This document shows, in pieces, positions 1-11,595 of a stretch of DNA of 64,000 bases. The notes under the pieces were generated by a model, which was given only the letters and a program-made list of their open reading frames with translations, was not told the origin of the DNA and ran no database searches. The stretch is taken from positions 121,971,434-122,035,433 of the forward strand of contig NC_088795.1 of the NCBI RefSeq assembly GCF_011386835.1, given 5' to 3'. This DNA comes from Chrysemys picta bellii (taxonomy: Eukaryota > Chordata > Testudines > Emydidae). The translations under genes were made by a program, and so were the position numbers. Numbering within the stretch: position 1 is the first letter of the stretch; each line of letters opens with the position of its first letter.

Positions 1-2880
1 TTAAATAATCGCAATTGATGTATGAGTCCTGCAATATCAGAAGCTTTATTTTCATGCTTTCTCTTTGTGGCCTTAAATTCAGATTTATTCTTCTAGTAAC
101 TAGTCATGCTTTTTAGCTCTTGAAATTCTTGGAAATCTAATTAATTCTCAAAGCAGAGAATCTAACTGAGGAGAAATAGCTCCTAAGTTTTGAGTATCCA
201 GAGCATTAGAAAATAACAGAGTAAAACTAACCTCTTGCAAAGAAATTGATTTTTGGAGGGCAGAGAATTAGTTTCTGAGAGGACTGGAGCAGCTAAACTG
301 GATTGTTTTTCAACTTATTTTTCTTTTTATAAACATTTATTTTTAAAGTGAATATAGGGCTTATGGAGGGGAGGGAATGGCAATGCTGGAGACCTGAGTC
401 CTGTGTTTAGCCCTGCAACAAGCACAGCATGTAATGGTAGCAGTGCACATTTCTTCACACCTAGTGTGTCTCAGCCTTGAATGAATGGATCATCCTCAGG
501 AACTCTAGCATAGGTACGGTATATAGAGGCAATTCCAACGCAATATAATGTAGTATTAGGGAAATGTAAATGCAGGGCAAAACTGCAATGATCCTTAACC
601 CAAACCAGTATGACTAGTGTGGGGATACTGCTCCATGGGTGATTCTAATAGTGCTATCCCACTGGTTCAATTAGCAACCATTCAACTGGTATAATTTATT
701 ATGTCTATTGCAGGGCCTCATTGTACTAATTGTTCAATGTAAATTACATAGATGGGCTGTGCCCCAGAGAGCTCACAATGTAAGAATTAGGGAGGACAAA
801 GTACCAATAGAAACAGATATTCTGCATAGGTAAGTAGATGCACTGATCCTAGTAGTCACAAGTGGCCACTAGTCCATTCAGTGCCAAATTATAGGTGTCA
901 CCACAAAGGCAATTCTCTAATGTAGACTGGACCTGTGGGTCAGAGTGTAGTTCAGCTCCTGTGTTCATTCAGCCCTTCTCCTCTCAGCTCAGTCTGCCGA
1001 AGAATATCAACTATGATTGTGTTTTTTTGGGAGCATGACAATAATACTTCTCCTCTGTGGTCTGGTGTGCAACTCATTTCAATAGTCCTCAAGTGGGTAT
1101 CGAATGGGACTGATCACAGTCGACCTCAGCTTCATAGAAACTAATGATTTAGAACTGAAAGACTGCAGTTTCTGTCACTAATCCACTAAGCCCTGGAACA
1201 CACACAATTTATATCACCTGGAGCAGACGCAGATTGTCTTACTCAGAGAGTGACCTGATCCCCAAACCTTAGATCTGAACATCCTTGGTGCAGGCAGAGG
1301 GAAAATAAGTTGAATCCAAATCCATTGAGGGAGCTGGAATCCAGCTCCTGTTGCTCATCTCTACTGTTAACATGATTAATTGCCTGAAAGAAAGCTTTAC
1401 ATTGCATGGGTATTATTTGGCTGATAGACAAATGCTGTTTCACATCCAATATATTCCTCCCCATAATAACTGTGTTTTGACCCATATCTAGCACTGGTAA
1501 CAGGAGGTTTCACTAAACTGATGCCAATGTTGGGGGGGGGGGGGAAGTCCCTTTACAGAGCCTGATGGCGTATTGCTGCCGGACTGTTTGCAGAGACAGG
1601 AGGCATTGTTAAGAGTAAAAAAAAAATCTGGTGTAGCTGGGTTTGGGAAATAGCAGTCCCTGACTGCTCTGATCTACCAGCAGTGAGAGGAGGTCTGACT
1701 CAGTATTTTGAGGTAGGCTGTAGACTGTGTAGCTATCCAAATGTTTTTGTTTTTTGTTTTTTAAATTAGTATGTTTATTGATTTCTTAGAAGCCAAACAT
1801 AATCTGATACAATATAATTTGAAAGTGGGAAATTACGCTGCACAAAAGGAGCTATAAATATGAAGAGACCAGACACAAAAAAGCTGAAATTCAAAATAAA
1901 TCAGAGCCATAAGTTTGCAGTTCTAGTCACCTTTTGGAACAGCTGTTTGCATTGTCAATAAATCTAGGGTAACTGGAACACATAATGCCTTGCAGACTGA
2001 CAGTGGATGTGTTAATAGCCAGAGTGTTACACCTATTTATATCATTAAGGCCTAGAACAAGCTACAGATTTGTTTGTGAGTTAATAGGGATGGATTGTTC
2101 CCCAAGGTTCATGCAGAGAGGCCACCCTTCACAGGCAGATCTGCCCACATGAAAGCATCCTCTATGACAATATTCCCCATGTCCTTGGACTCTGCAGCAG
2201 ATTCCATGGGGCTTGGGATCTACATTCGGGGAGGGGATGGGCATAGAAGGGACATATTACCCTTCCCCCTGACCAAACACATGGGGAATGAACCTAAACA
2301 ATTAATACAATCAGAAGCTCTATGAACTCGTCCAGAAAGCCATTCCATGCTGTGAGATCCCTCATTCATGGGATACGGGAGACCCTTGCGAAGTATGGCC
2401 ATGCTGCCTGGGAGCCAGAGGAAAGATATAGGGGGGCCTGAACATTTATGCAGAAGCACCAGGCCTCCCTGCAGGTTTCCAGGGTTTTCAGGCCAAATCT
2501 CCTTTCTATTTCTACTGGGATAAACTCCAAGATCCTTGATGGAATGATCTATGGAAAACTCTGTGAAGCTCTCCTCAGGAAGTTTTCACCCCACTTTGGG
2601 CTCATATCATGGGTATTTCCATGCAAGGAGCCATCTGGACTACTGTTTCTCTTTGCTGCAGTGTGAGTTAGATCACTCCTATCATGGAGAGGGGTCTTAA
2701 CAGAAGAGATGGAAATTTTCAGGTGCTCGTCACGCTGCTTTGTCAATGTTCCTCAGTCCTGACGTGGAAGTATTTAATCTTTGGCCTCTTAATTGAAGTT
2801 GCCAGTTGTCAGAGGGCTTCCAAGGTGAGGGACATGAGTGTAGCCTTTTATTCTATTTAATGTTAATCATATCTCAGGGG
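1..2880. other. Unannotated AT-rich sequence
   Basis: I recognise no gene, transposon or RNA here. Visible items are a run of 13 G at 1532-1544, an A-run near 1618-1626 and a T-rich stretch at 1744-1762. Short open frames on both strands show no domain, no repeat pattern and no consistent frame, and look like chance. Confidence 0.6.
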
Positions 2881-2889
2881 GTTTGGTTC

Positions 2890-3694
2890 TGGCGGCTACA
2901 ATCTCAAATTAAAGAGAGTCATCTCTGTTGGTTCTAGATTTAGAGTTCATAGGAACACATGAAACCATAGGCAAATAACACATACAATCACAAGAGCATC
3001 TATCTTTTAGTAATTTTATTAAAGTTTCCAATAAAGCTATAAATGTCACAGCATATACAATTCCTATAGATACGTATAATGAACCAGTTATACCGACAGA
3101 CATACTCTCATCCTCATAGATGGTGTTCGAGTCTGTTGGCCCTCTTATGAATTGACCATAGGAAGCCCAATTTACCTGCTCTGGGCACCCCTTTTTATAC
3201 TGTGAGTCTGTCTATACCTAAATTCTGTGCATGTACATGAAAATGTCAACCCTCTCTTTCTTACTGGTTTGTGTCCCCTGGAAACACAAGGGACCCCAAA
3301 TTCAATAGGCTGGGTAGGTTCTTGTCAACATTGACATACCACCTTTGTTTTCAGTTAGGGCATGTGTTAGAGACAATATTTATTGTTACAGCATTTTATG
3401 ATTTAATTTTAATCTTCCCAGCTATACTTTCGCAATGTTATCAATTAGTGCCTTTTTCCCATCATTTTTTTAGGTTATTTCTTGGTTATTGTCTTGTGTC
3501 ATTATTTCTTGTCTCCAAGGCCTAACATAGCTAAGCTAGAGTCTTGCAGGCTTTGGCCTACAGATCTTGCATTTCAGCTTGTCTCACTTATGTCTAATAC
3601 TTGATTCCTTGAAATATTGATTAATCTTATACTTTCATAATTCTAACCTATTGATTAATTATTACATCACGCGATAAAAAAGTCATTGGCTACA
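2890..3694 (-). mobile_element. 3' LTR of an endogenous retrovirus (minus strand)
   Basis: Read on the minus strand, the sequence opens with TGTAGCC at 3694, directly after a polypurine tract (AAGGGGGGAAA, minus strand, 3695-3705). That is the arrangement expected where a retroviral 3' LTR begins. An AATAAA polyadenylation signal lies on the minus strand at about 3015-3020, so R/U5 would be the last ~120 bases. The far end (near 2890-2950) is not sharply defined because I cannot find a matching CA end with a target duplication. The T-rich, low-GC U3 resembles the env region beside it in composition. The PPT-LTR junction is seen directly; the family is inferred. Confidence 0.5.
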
Positions 3695-3706
3695 TTTCCC
3701 CCCTTG
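3695..3706 (-). other. Polypurine tract before the 3' LTR
   Basis: On the minus strand this reads AAGGGGGGAAA immediately before TGTAGCC. Retroviruses use such a tract to prime plus-strand DNA synthesis at the U3 boundary, so it fixes both the orientation and the LTR start. Confidence 0.5.
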
Positions 3707-3949
3707 ACAAGGTAAGAATTATCTCATTATCAAGCGATGATTAGATGATAAGAGCCCTGTCCCATAGATATGATAGCAATGATAAATACAATAGCATATA
3801 GCAAATTTAATTAATATAATATTTAGATATTATATGTACCTCAACTTTATTTCCATGCCATTATTTTATATTATTAGGGATTAGGGTTTTTTTAGGGACT
3901 TTTTTAACTGGTGAAGTAATTACTTTTTTGCATTGTGGTACATAGTTAT

Positions 3950-5680
3950 AATTATATGGAGCTTTTGGAACTTGATGTGGACTTATACTTCGCATTTTTT
4001 TGTAAGTTTCTACTTTTTATATACTTTTTTACATTAGCTTTAGCTGCTGCAGGGGCTGTAACAGTTGACAACAAGGGAAAGGAAACAGGTTGAGTCATAC
4101 ACAGCCCGGAGTTAACCCTACTTGTGCGTATTGCTCTAAGTTTTTCTTTCATGTGACATAGAGCAAGAATGGTAAACATAGTAAGAATACCGGGACCAAT
4201 CATCCATTCTTTTCATTTTATTTCTGGTGTACTATTTTGTGAACTGCCACTATTTACAATTTTAACTATTGCTTGATTTGCTTTATTCATGTAATTACTA
4301 ATTTTAATTAAATGTGATTTTTTTTTCTAACAATTGTTTTAGCTGTAAGGTTAGTGGTGGTATATATGCATGAAAAACTGGACTACTTTGTCTAGTCAAG
4401 TTTTGATAATCAGAGTTTGATAAACAGTTAAAAGAACCATTTTATTTTTAAAAGTGGATACTGGAGATATTGTTGTGTGACCAATTGTGGTAGGCCCTTG
4501 TGGCTTAAAACAAAAATTTGGATCTGTGACCACACATCTACGTTGACCATGACAGAATTTGTTATGATTAGTTACCATGCAATACTGCCCTTTCCCCACA
4601 TAGGCTATTTGTTTTATAGGAGATCTTAATTAGCTAGTTGTACTGGACATGAATTTTGTGCTGCAGTTACTGCCAGTAAATCTCATTGGTACCTTTTCAG
4701 CTGACCGCATAGGAGTTATTACCTAAAACACATTACACCTACAGATCCATTGATGCCCCTTTTGAGAGCAACAAGCCATGTGCGGGACTCTCCATGTTTG
4801 GGTATAGTGATGATACACTATCAGTGGAGGTACTTACATTTGTTTCTTGTAAATATCTTTTAGATGGCCTATGGACTGGACAGTAGCCAATTGGTCAAAC
4901 ACATTCTTATTTGGATTGAACACTGGTAGCAATAGAGTGAACGAAACATATAAGGATTGTGACATGTCCCAAGATATCATTAAATCACATGTATTATGAT
5001 TTGCATGTGGTGTCACAGATTCCAACTTTCTAATTGTCCCGAATTATATTTTTTTACATTCCATTTGGCATTCAACTTGTTTTCCTCCATGCTTTTGACC
5101 ACATTGTGGGCAATATCAATTCAAAATGTGTTGGTTTTTAATTAATTTTGGTACCTTTTTTAGTTTTAAAAACTGTAAGATATTTTAATGGTGTTGATTA
5201 CATATTTTTTATATGCTGAACAATTTTTTTTCCAAGATAATGATCATTATGATAGTTTACCAATTCATTGGATTTTTTTTTGAGTTTTATTAAATAATCT
5301 GGTGATTTTATGCATATTATAAACTGTAAATTGTTTTTAGTTGATAAGACATAAATTCCTTTTAACATTGGAACAATTACTTGATTAGCTTTTTTTGGAT
5401 TATGTAATTGATATGCTTTTTGATTTTTTTAAAACATTTATCTTATTTCAAATTGATATTCCTGTACCAAATAATTTTGTGATACTATTTAAAATTCCTA
5501 AAGGACTCATTTTTCATTTTTTTTCTAGGAGCATACAGATTACTGTGTATCTCCAAACCCAAATTAGCAATGTCCTGCACCTGTTGTTGATAAGCAGTGA
5601 TCTTATCCACAAGGAGTACATTTGGTTGTCTTTGCGCATGATTCATATGGAATTCCATAAAGTAAATAATTAAGTTCATA
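3950..5680 (-). pseudogene. Broken retroviral env-like region (minus strand)
   Basis: Several minus-strand frame pieces lie in a row upstream of the PPT and LTR: 5679-5485, 5025-4834, 4599-4396 and 4203-3952. They are separated by stops and frameshifts. The region carries closely spaced cysteines near 5050-5110 and 4500-4590 and a hydrophobic stretch followed by a basic tail (GILTMFTILAL then CHMKEKLR) at about 4130-4200. That pattern suits a surface/transmembrane glycoprotein whose C-terminal anchor lies just before the 3' LTR. Position (between an absent pol and the 3' LTR) supports env. I cannot assign the class; a spumavirus-like origin is possible but unproven. No gag or pol was seen at higher coordinates, so the provirus is truncated. 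It cannot encode a working protein. Confidence 0.42.
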
Positions 5681-5699
5681 CAAAATAAAATAAGAGAGG

Positions 5700-6400
5700 G
5701 TTCTTTTTTCTTATCACACTTAATGTTCAGTTATATAGCTTTCACCATGGAAATCAAACTGGATTCATCCTCTAAATCTTAATCCTAATCTTACAATCAA
5801 AATTTCCAGATATCAATATTACTAATATAGATGCATTTTCTTTTTAAAGTTGATCATCTATTAAGCCTGATCAAGGTCCTTAACCCTGCAAGATACTGAA
5901 TACTTAAACTAGGGGTGCTAACACAAAATAGGGGGAAAGGACAAAGCACCTTATACAAGGGCTTGTGAGGGTGAACAGCCCAGTGGATGCGGGTGATATA
6001 TAGAGAGAGGATTTAGCTGATGTCTGTGACAATTGTTTTACCCTGAGGGAATTAGATAAAATTCCATCATGAAAGCAATGATTCTGCAATTTCCATCTCC
6101 ACCTCTGTGCATCCTAGCAACTGTGAAAGCAAATGAAGTTATGCTTGAAATTCTGGTTGTTATGAATGTGAATATAAGAATATCCCACTGCAGACTTACT
6201 AAACACTGTAGCAATATGCCTATAAAACTGCTTATATACCCAGATGTCCACTATGTAATATGATCCAGCTCCCATTGAAATCAATGGGAATTTTGTCACT
6301 CTAATCTAGTTAGGTCCTCATATAAAGCCTGTCAGCATAATATCCAAGTGCCCAGCATAAACATTTCCACCTCCAATTCATCAGCGATCCCTCAGGGTCA
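5700..6400. other. Unannotated spacer
   Basis: No gene or recognised element. A short CTCCCATTGAAATCAATGG motif at about 6269-6287 resembles the core of the dispersed palindromic repeats found elsewhere in the window (35984, 50101, 59647). Confidence 0.5.
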
Positions 6401-6820
6401 AGGACGATCTCTTTCACAGGTGTTTATTTTTCATTGGTACTTTGGTGACTGAAGAGTCCAATCCTTGAGTCTCAGGCTGGTTGACAGACATTGCAAGTGT
6501 GTTGGAAGACAGGATTGGGCCGCGATTGCTACGTGACAGTTGTCTTTCCTTTCTTTTCTGGCGTTTTTCTGTGACCATGGCAAGATGATTTTCCTCAAAA
6601 GTGGATGTTCCCTCTCTGACAAGTTTTCACCAGTTATCTCTGTCCTGGGCTGCTGTCTCCCAGTGTGTGGGTGTCGATACCACATCTCTTGATGTTTATC
6701 TTGAGGATGTCTTTAAAATGTTTCTTTTGGCTTCCCTGTTTCCTTTCTCCTTTGGTGAGTTAGGTGTACAGCATCTCCAACTACAATGTGACATAACCTG
6801 CAGCTCCCGCATTATAAAGT
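6400..6820 (-). mobile_element. LINE ORF2 C-terminal tail fragment (minus strand)
   Basis: The minus strand encodes, with frameshifts, a basic segment of the type K-x-HFKDILK-x-x-IKRCGID followed further on by a Cys/His-rich stretch (frame at 6685-6431, including CHVAIAAQSCLPTH). This matches the common C-terminal tail of some vertebrate LINE ORF2 proteins, where a basic KRFKDTLK block precedes a CCHC-type knuckle. The copy at 62370-62722 shows the same order of motifs. The reverse transcriptase domain itself is missing. Family assignment beyond LINE is not possible by eye. Confidence 0.5.
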
Positions 6821-6986
6821 GATACAAGAATTATTCATGATCTTCAAGCTAATTGTACTTTTTGACTGCTCACATTATTTGTTTAGCAATTTTCCACCGA
6901 GACAGCATAATGCAAAGCATCCTCACAGAGCAGTTGATATTGTGTCGCCATTAGTGCTTCACATAATGGAAGCTGCATTACATGAG

Positions 6987-7511
6987 CTATAACAAACAGT
7001 AGGAGTTAAGTTCCACTAAATGGCCTTTCCTCCTTGCTGGATGGAAAATTTGCAAATTGAATGTTTTATATATTGCTCTGGTAGCTTCCCAGGCTACTAC
7101 TAAAGTCAGGCTGACTGGTCTACAGTTCCCTGGCTCCTCCTTTTCCTCCCTTTTAAAGATGGGCACTACATTAACCCTTCTCCAGTTTTCCAGGACCTCT
7201 CCTGTCATCCATGAGTTTGTAAATATTATTGCCAGTGGTGCCAAGATTTCTTCCGCTAATTCCTTCAGTACCCTCAGGTGAATATCATCCAGCTTCGCTG
7301 ATTTGAATTCATTCAAATTGGTCAGAAGATCTCTGATATATTCTTTACTTATCTGCATCCTTTCCCCTTTATTGTCTGTGGTAACTTTGCTAGTCATCCA
7401 GTCACATGTTATTTTTTGTGAGAAGACTGAAGCAAAGAAGGCATTGAGCAGCTTTGCTTTCCTATCTTCTTCCATTACCAGCTCACCTTCTCCACTGAGC
7501 AGTGGACTCAT
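6987..7511 (-). pseudogene. CR1 reverse transcriptase N-terminal fragment
   Basis: A 174-codon frame. Residues 1-130 are CR1 ORF2 sequence between the endonuclease and the RT core: [13 protein letters not shown], then LRVLKELAEEILAPLAIIF, then NVVPIFKREEKEEPGNCRPVSLT. The same blocks occur in the CR1 copies at 18311-19107 and 55236-55600. After NCRPVSLT the CR1 similarity ends and the remaining ~45 residues are unrelated, so the frame runs from LINE into flanking DNA. No catalytic aspartates are present. Confidence 0.75.
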
Positions 7512-8399
7512 ACCATCCTTGATCTTTCTTTTTTGTCTGACATATTTGAAGAACCTTTCTTGTTGTCTCTAAGATTCCTTGTCAGATGTCACTCATTCTT
7601 TGCCTTGGCTTTCCTGATTTTCTCTATATATGCTCATGTTATTCCCATGTATACTTCCTTGGTAACATGCCCCTCACTCCATTTCCTGTACGTATCCATT
7701 TTGGTTTTTAGTTAACTAAAAAGCTCCTTGTGTAGCCACTTTGGCCTTCTGTGGCTCTTCTTATCTTTCTTCTGTGTCAGAATAGCTTGATGTTGAGCCT
7801 CAAGTATTATATCTTTTAGGAACTGCCAGCCCCCTTCGGCTCCTTTTCTTCCTCATTGATCTTTCCATGGGACCTTGCCTACTATTTCTCTGAGTCAGTT
7901 GAAATCCACCTTTCTGAAGTCCAGTTTTATTTTTCTTGTTTTGCCCTTTTCATATCCTGCTTTCCATAGGATCCTGAATTCCATCTGATCATGATCACTT
8001 CCTCTCAAGTTCCCAACGACCTCCATGTTTGCAACTAATTCATCCTTGTTGGTCAAAAACAGATCCAAAATGGATGACCCCTAGTTGTTTCGTCAACTTT
8101 CTGAATCAGAAAGTTGTCCCCTATACATGCTAAGAATTTGCAGGTCATATTATGTTTTGCTTTAATAGTCTTCACAGATATCAGGTAGGTTAAAATCTCC
8201 CATTAATACTAGCTCATGTGTGTTAGCTAATCTTGTTACCTGCTTGTATCATAATTCATCCACTTCCTCTTCCTGATTTGTTGGTCTATAATAGACCCCC
8301 ACCATGACATCCCTACTATTCTTTTCCTTTTTCATCTTCACGAGAGATTCTCAGTAGGTCTGTCACTCACTTCCTCTTGGACCTTGGAGCAAGTGTATA

Positions 8400-8672
8400 T
8401 ATTCTTGATGTACAACGCCGGAGCCATCCCTTGAGTAAGACAAACCACTCCAGGCCCTGTGCTTTGTGGGGCCCCGCAGTCTGGTGTGATTCGCCAGTGC
8501 GGTCCAGGAAGAGACAAATCTGTCACTTCCACTTCGGGCCCTCCCGCTCCAGGCCCCGCGCTTTGGGGGGCCCCGCTTGCGGGTGCAATTGGCCGGTGCA
8601 TTTTGTCCTGAAAAAGACGAATCCCTCACTTCCGTCCTGGGCCCCGCGCCCCTCCAGGGACAGCCCTGTACA
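8400..8672. repeat. GC-rich ~96-bp tandem duplication inside CR1
   Basis: Two head-to-tail units are visible. Each contains CTCCAGGCCC, then GGGGCCCCGC, then a TG(C/T)AATTGGCC-like stretch, and ends with CACTTCC and GGGCCC. They start near 8448 and 8550. GC content is far above the flanking CR1. The block sits between CR1 endonuclease sequences ending near 8400 (TGTACAACGCC) and resuming near 8670 (TGTACAGTGCAAC). These similar flanks suggest an insertion with a degraded target duplication. Confidence 0.6.
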
Positions 8673-9136
8673 GTGCAACATCTTCTTCTCCTTTTTTCCC
8701 CATACCTATCCTTTCAGAACAAGCTATATCCCTCAATGTTGGTAATCCAGTCATGGGAATTGTCCCACCAAGTCTCTCTGTAATGCCAATTAAGTCATAA
8801 TTTTCTTCATATACCATGACTTCCAGTTCATCCTGCTTGTTCCCCATACTCCTTGCATTTGTATACAGGCATCGAAGATATTTTGCAGACTGCCCTGTTG
8901 TGTTTCTTGTTGCCTTTCTAATGCATTTATGATTTCTAGTCCCTTCTCCAGAAATTTAGCCTCTTCCCCTTGTCATTGAGTCTGGATGTGGATTGGTGAC
9001 AAAAATCCAGCCATCCCTCATAGGACCTGGTTTAAAGGTCTCCTTATCAAGTTAGTCAAATGATGTCCAAAGATGCTCTTCGCTGTGTTTGATTGATAGA
9101 GCCCATCCCAGCACAGTAATCCTCTTTCTGGGAACA

Positions 9137-9418
9137 TCAGCTCATGTCTAAGAAGCCAAAGCCCTCCTGCTGACACCACCTGCATAACCACACATTTACT
9201 TCCTTTATTCTGGACAAGAACACCACCTGTGCTCCAAACTGTTTTATTATCCTTCTTCCTAGAGCCATATAGTCTGACCTTGAACGGATCACTGCATTCT
9301 TGGAAGTATCGTTCATGTCCACGTGGATAAGTAGAAAGGGGTAGCAGTCCGAGGGCTTGAGGAGTCTCTGCAGACTCTCCATCACATTCTGAATTCTAGC
9401 TCCAGACAAGCAGCACAC
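9137..9418 (-). pseudogene. CR1 ORF1 fragment (esterase-like part)
   Basis: A 93-codon frame. CR1 ORF1 proteins of birds and turtles carry a GDSL/SGNH-type esterase domain. The stretch LLIHVDMNDTSKN followed by AQVVFLSRIKEV and ending WCQQEGFGFLD fits its central block and the strand after it. The family normally shows HVGTNDT; here the glycine is changed to aspartate. It lies in the right place, upstream of the endonuclease on the same strand. No full ORF1 survives. Confidence 0.6.
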
Positions 9419-9869
9419 TTTTCATGATTCTTGGTCCAGATGACAGATGGATGATTCTGTCCCCTTAGGAGGGAGTCTCCAACCACCTCCATCCTTCTTC
9501 TCTTGGAAGTGGTGGTCATGGAACCCCCATCCCTAGAACAACGGATCCCATGCCTTCCAGTTGATGGGGTCTCCTTAGGATCTCTTTCCTCAGATGACTC
9601 TTTCTAAGCATTCTTAACAGTAGTACCTGTGCAGAGAACCTGAAAACAGTTGTGTTGGGGGTATATTGGTTCTCTTCCTCCTCCTTCTGGAGGACACACG
9701 CTGCCATCTTTCTTCATTGTTCTTCATTTCCCCCCTCTACTGCACTCTCCAATACTTTGGCATGCTGTGCCTACAGTACCAAATCCTGACTTCCCTCACT
9801 ATCCATATTTTCTACCTTGTAATGTATCAAGAGCCTCCTCAGATGATGTATTGACTGCTCATACAAACC

Positions 9870-10490
9870 TGAAAAGCAGAAACGTTGTGGTCTCTCTTCC
9901 CTATGCGAATTCCCAGGCAAACTTTATTGGGTTGTCTGAAGATTCAGTTTAGCAACACAATCCGTTGTCTTAGACAACTGGAAAGGGTACTGCAATGTTT
10001 TTATCCATCCACCAGACACTTCTCTTCCATTCTCCCCACAGGTTGTGCAGTATGGCTCTGTACTGGAAGAGGGCAGACACCGGGGATAGAGACTGTAAAG
10101 ACTTTGTAATCTTTCAAGAGAGAAAATATTGTTGTAACTAACTTTTCCTTAGACAACCATTAGTTTCCTACAACTGTGTTCTGTTCCCTTCCCCAACTGG
10201 GACTTTTCCAATGCCCAGACCCCATCTACGAGGCCCCAAGACCATGGTTGCCTGATGGCTGGCTGAGAAATATATAGATACAGGGACACACTGATTTTTC
10301 CTTTATAAAGTGTTTGCAAAATAGCTTTAGAAGCCAAATGCATAATTGTTGTTAATCAAAAATCAATAAAATCATAGAGTTCTAAATCTGTCTCACTTGA
10401 GGACTGTTTCAGGGTCAGAGCAGGGGATGGATTGGTGGGCGGGGGAAGTTAGAGGGTTCTGGTAAGGGGATGAGGCATGACAATACAGGG
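9870..10490. other. Unannotated spacer between two CR1 copies
   Basis: No gene or repeat recognised. The stretch is ordinary AT-rich sequence between the 5' end of CR1 copy 1 and the 3' end of CR1 copy 2, both on the minus strand. Confidence 0.5.
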
Positions 10491-11595
10491 CAATTTTATT
10501 GAGAGATCCATCCTCTCGTCCAGTCCCAGCTTCTAACAATCAGAGGTTTAGGGACATCCAGAGCATGGGGTTGCATCCCTGACCAGCTTGGCTAATAGCC
10601 ACTGATGGACCTATCCTCCATGAACTTATCTAAGTCTCTCTTGAACCCTGTCATGCTTTTAGCCTTCACAACATCCCGTGCAAATGAATACCACAGGTTG
10701 ATGGTTGTTGTGCGAAGTACTTCCTTTTGTTTTGTTTTAAACCTGCTGCCTATTAATTTCATTGGGTGACTCCTGGTTCTTGAGTTATGTGAAGGGTAAA
10801 TAGCACTTCCCTGTTCACTTTCTCCACAGCATTCATGATTTTATAGTTTTCTAAACTGAACAGTTCCAGTCTTTTTAATCCCTCCTCATATGGAAGCTGT
10901 TCCAAACCCCTAATCATTTTAGTTGCCCTTCTGTGTACCTTTTCCAGTTCTAATATGTATTTGAGACAGGGTGATGTGAGCTTCATGCAGTATTCAAGGT
11001 GTTGGCGTTTTATGGATTCATATAGTGGCATTTTGATATATTCTTGTCTTAATGGTTCCTAAAATTCAGTGTTAGCTTTTTTGACTACTGCTGCACATTG
11101 AACAGGTGTTTTCACAGAGAACTATCCACGATGACCTCAAGATCTTTCTTGAATGGTAACTACTAATTTAGATTCCACCATTTTTTATGCTTATTTGGGA
11201 TTATATTTTTCAGTGTGCATTACTTTGCACTTATCTGCCATTGGGTCACCCAGTCACCCAGTTTTATGAGATCCCTTTGTAATTCTTTTCAGTCAGCTTT
11301 GGAATTACCTATTTTGAGTAATTTTGTATCGTCTTCAAATTTTGCCTCCTAACTGACAGGGCCGGCTCCAGGGTTTTGGCCACCCCAAGCAGCCAAAAAA
11401 AAAAAAAAAAAAAAAGCCGCGATCGCGATCTGCGGCGACAATTCGGCGGGAGGTCCTTCGCTCTGAGTGGGAGTGAGGGACCGTCTGCTGAATTGCCGCC
11501 AAATAGCTGGCTGTGCCGCCCCTCTCCAGAGCGGCCGCCCCAAGCCCCTGCTTGCCAGGCTGGTGCCTGGAGCCGGCCCTGCTCACTGATCACCC
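10490..11595 (-). mobile_element. CR1 LINE copy 2, 3' end (minus strand)
   Basis: The minus strand encodes the end of CR1 RT (11031-10759: LEKVHRRATKMIRGLEQLPYEEGLKRL, then LFSLENYKIMNAVEKVNREVLF) followed by the 3' UTR that also occurs at 38524-38900 and 53210-53600 (the CTTCACAACATCC region). The 5' part of the fragment is the region before the RT C-terminus, reaching about 11595. A hAT MITE (11357-11581) is inserted near that end. The copy is 5'-truncated. Confidence 0.8.
11357..11581. mobile_element. 225-bp hAT-type MITE nested in CR1 copy 2
   Basis: The ends are inverted: it starts CAGGGCCGGCTCCAGG and ends CCTGGAGCCGGCCCTG. The flanking 8 bases are CTAACTGA (11349-11356) and CTCACTGA (11582-11589), a 7 of 8 match. 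Eight-base duplications and CAGGG-type ends are the mark of hAT transposons. It has no transposase. Inside are a ~20-base A-run at 11396-11415 and the self-complementary CGCGATCGCG. Overlapping short ORFs here are chance products of the GC-rich sequence. Confidence 0.8.

Larger units (their letters stand above)
7060..9870 (-). mobile_element. CR1 LINE copy 1 (minus strand, ORF1, EN and N-terminal RT parts)
   Basis: Moving down the minus strand, the element shows part of ORF1 (9418-9137 and 9707-9516), the endonuclease region (about 8850-7750, heavily broken) and the N-terminal part of reverse transcriptase (7511-7100). The order and wording match the more complete CR1 at 17132-20280. The RT stops after the NCRPVSLT motif, so the 3' half is lost. 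That is unusual, because CR1 copies are normally 5'-truncated and keep the 3' end, and implies a later deletion. A GC-rich block (8400-8670) interrupts the endonuclease part. The copy is dead. Confidence 0.75.
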
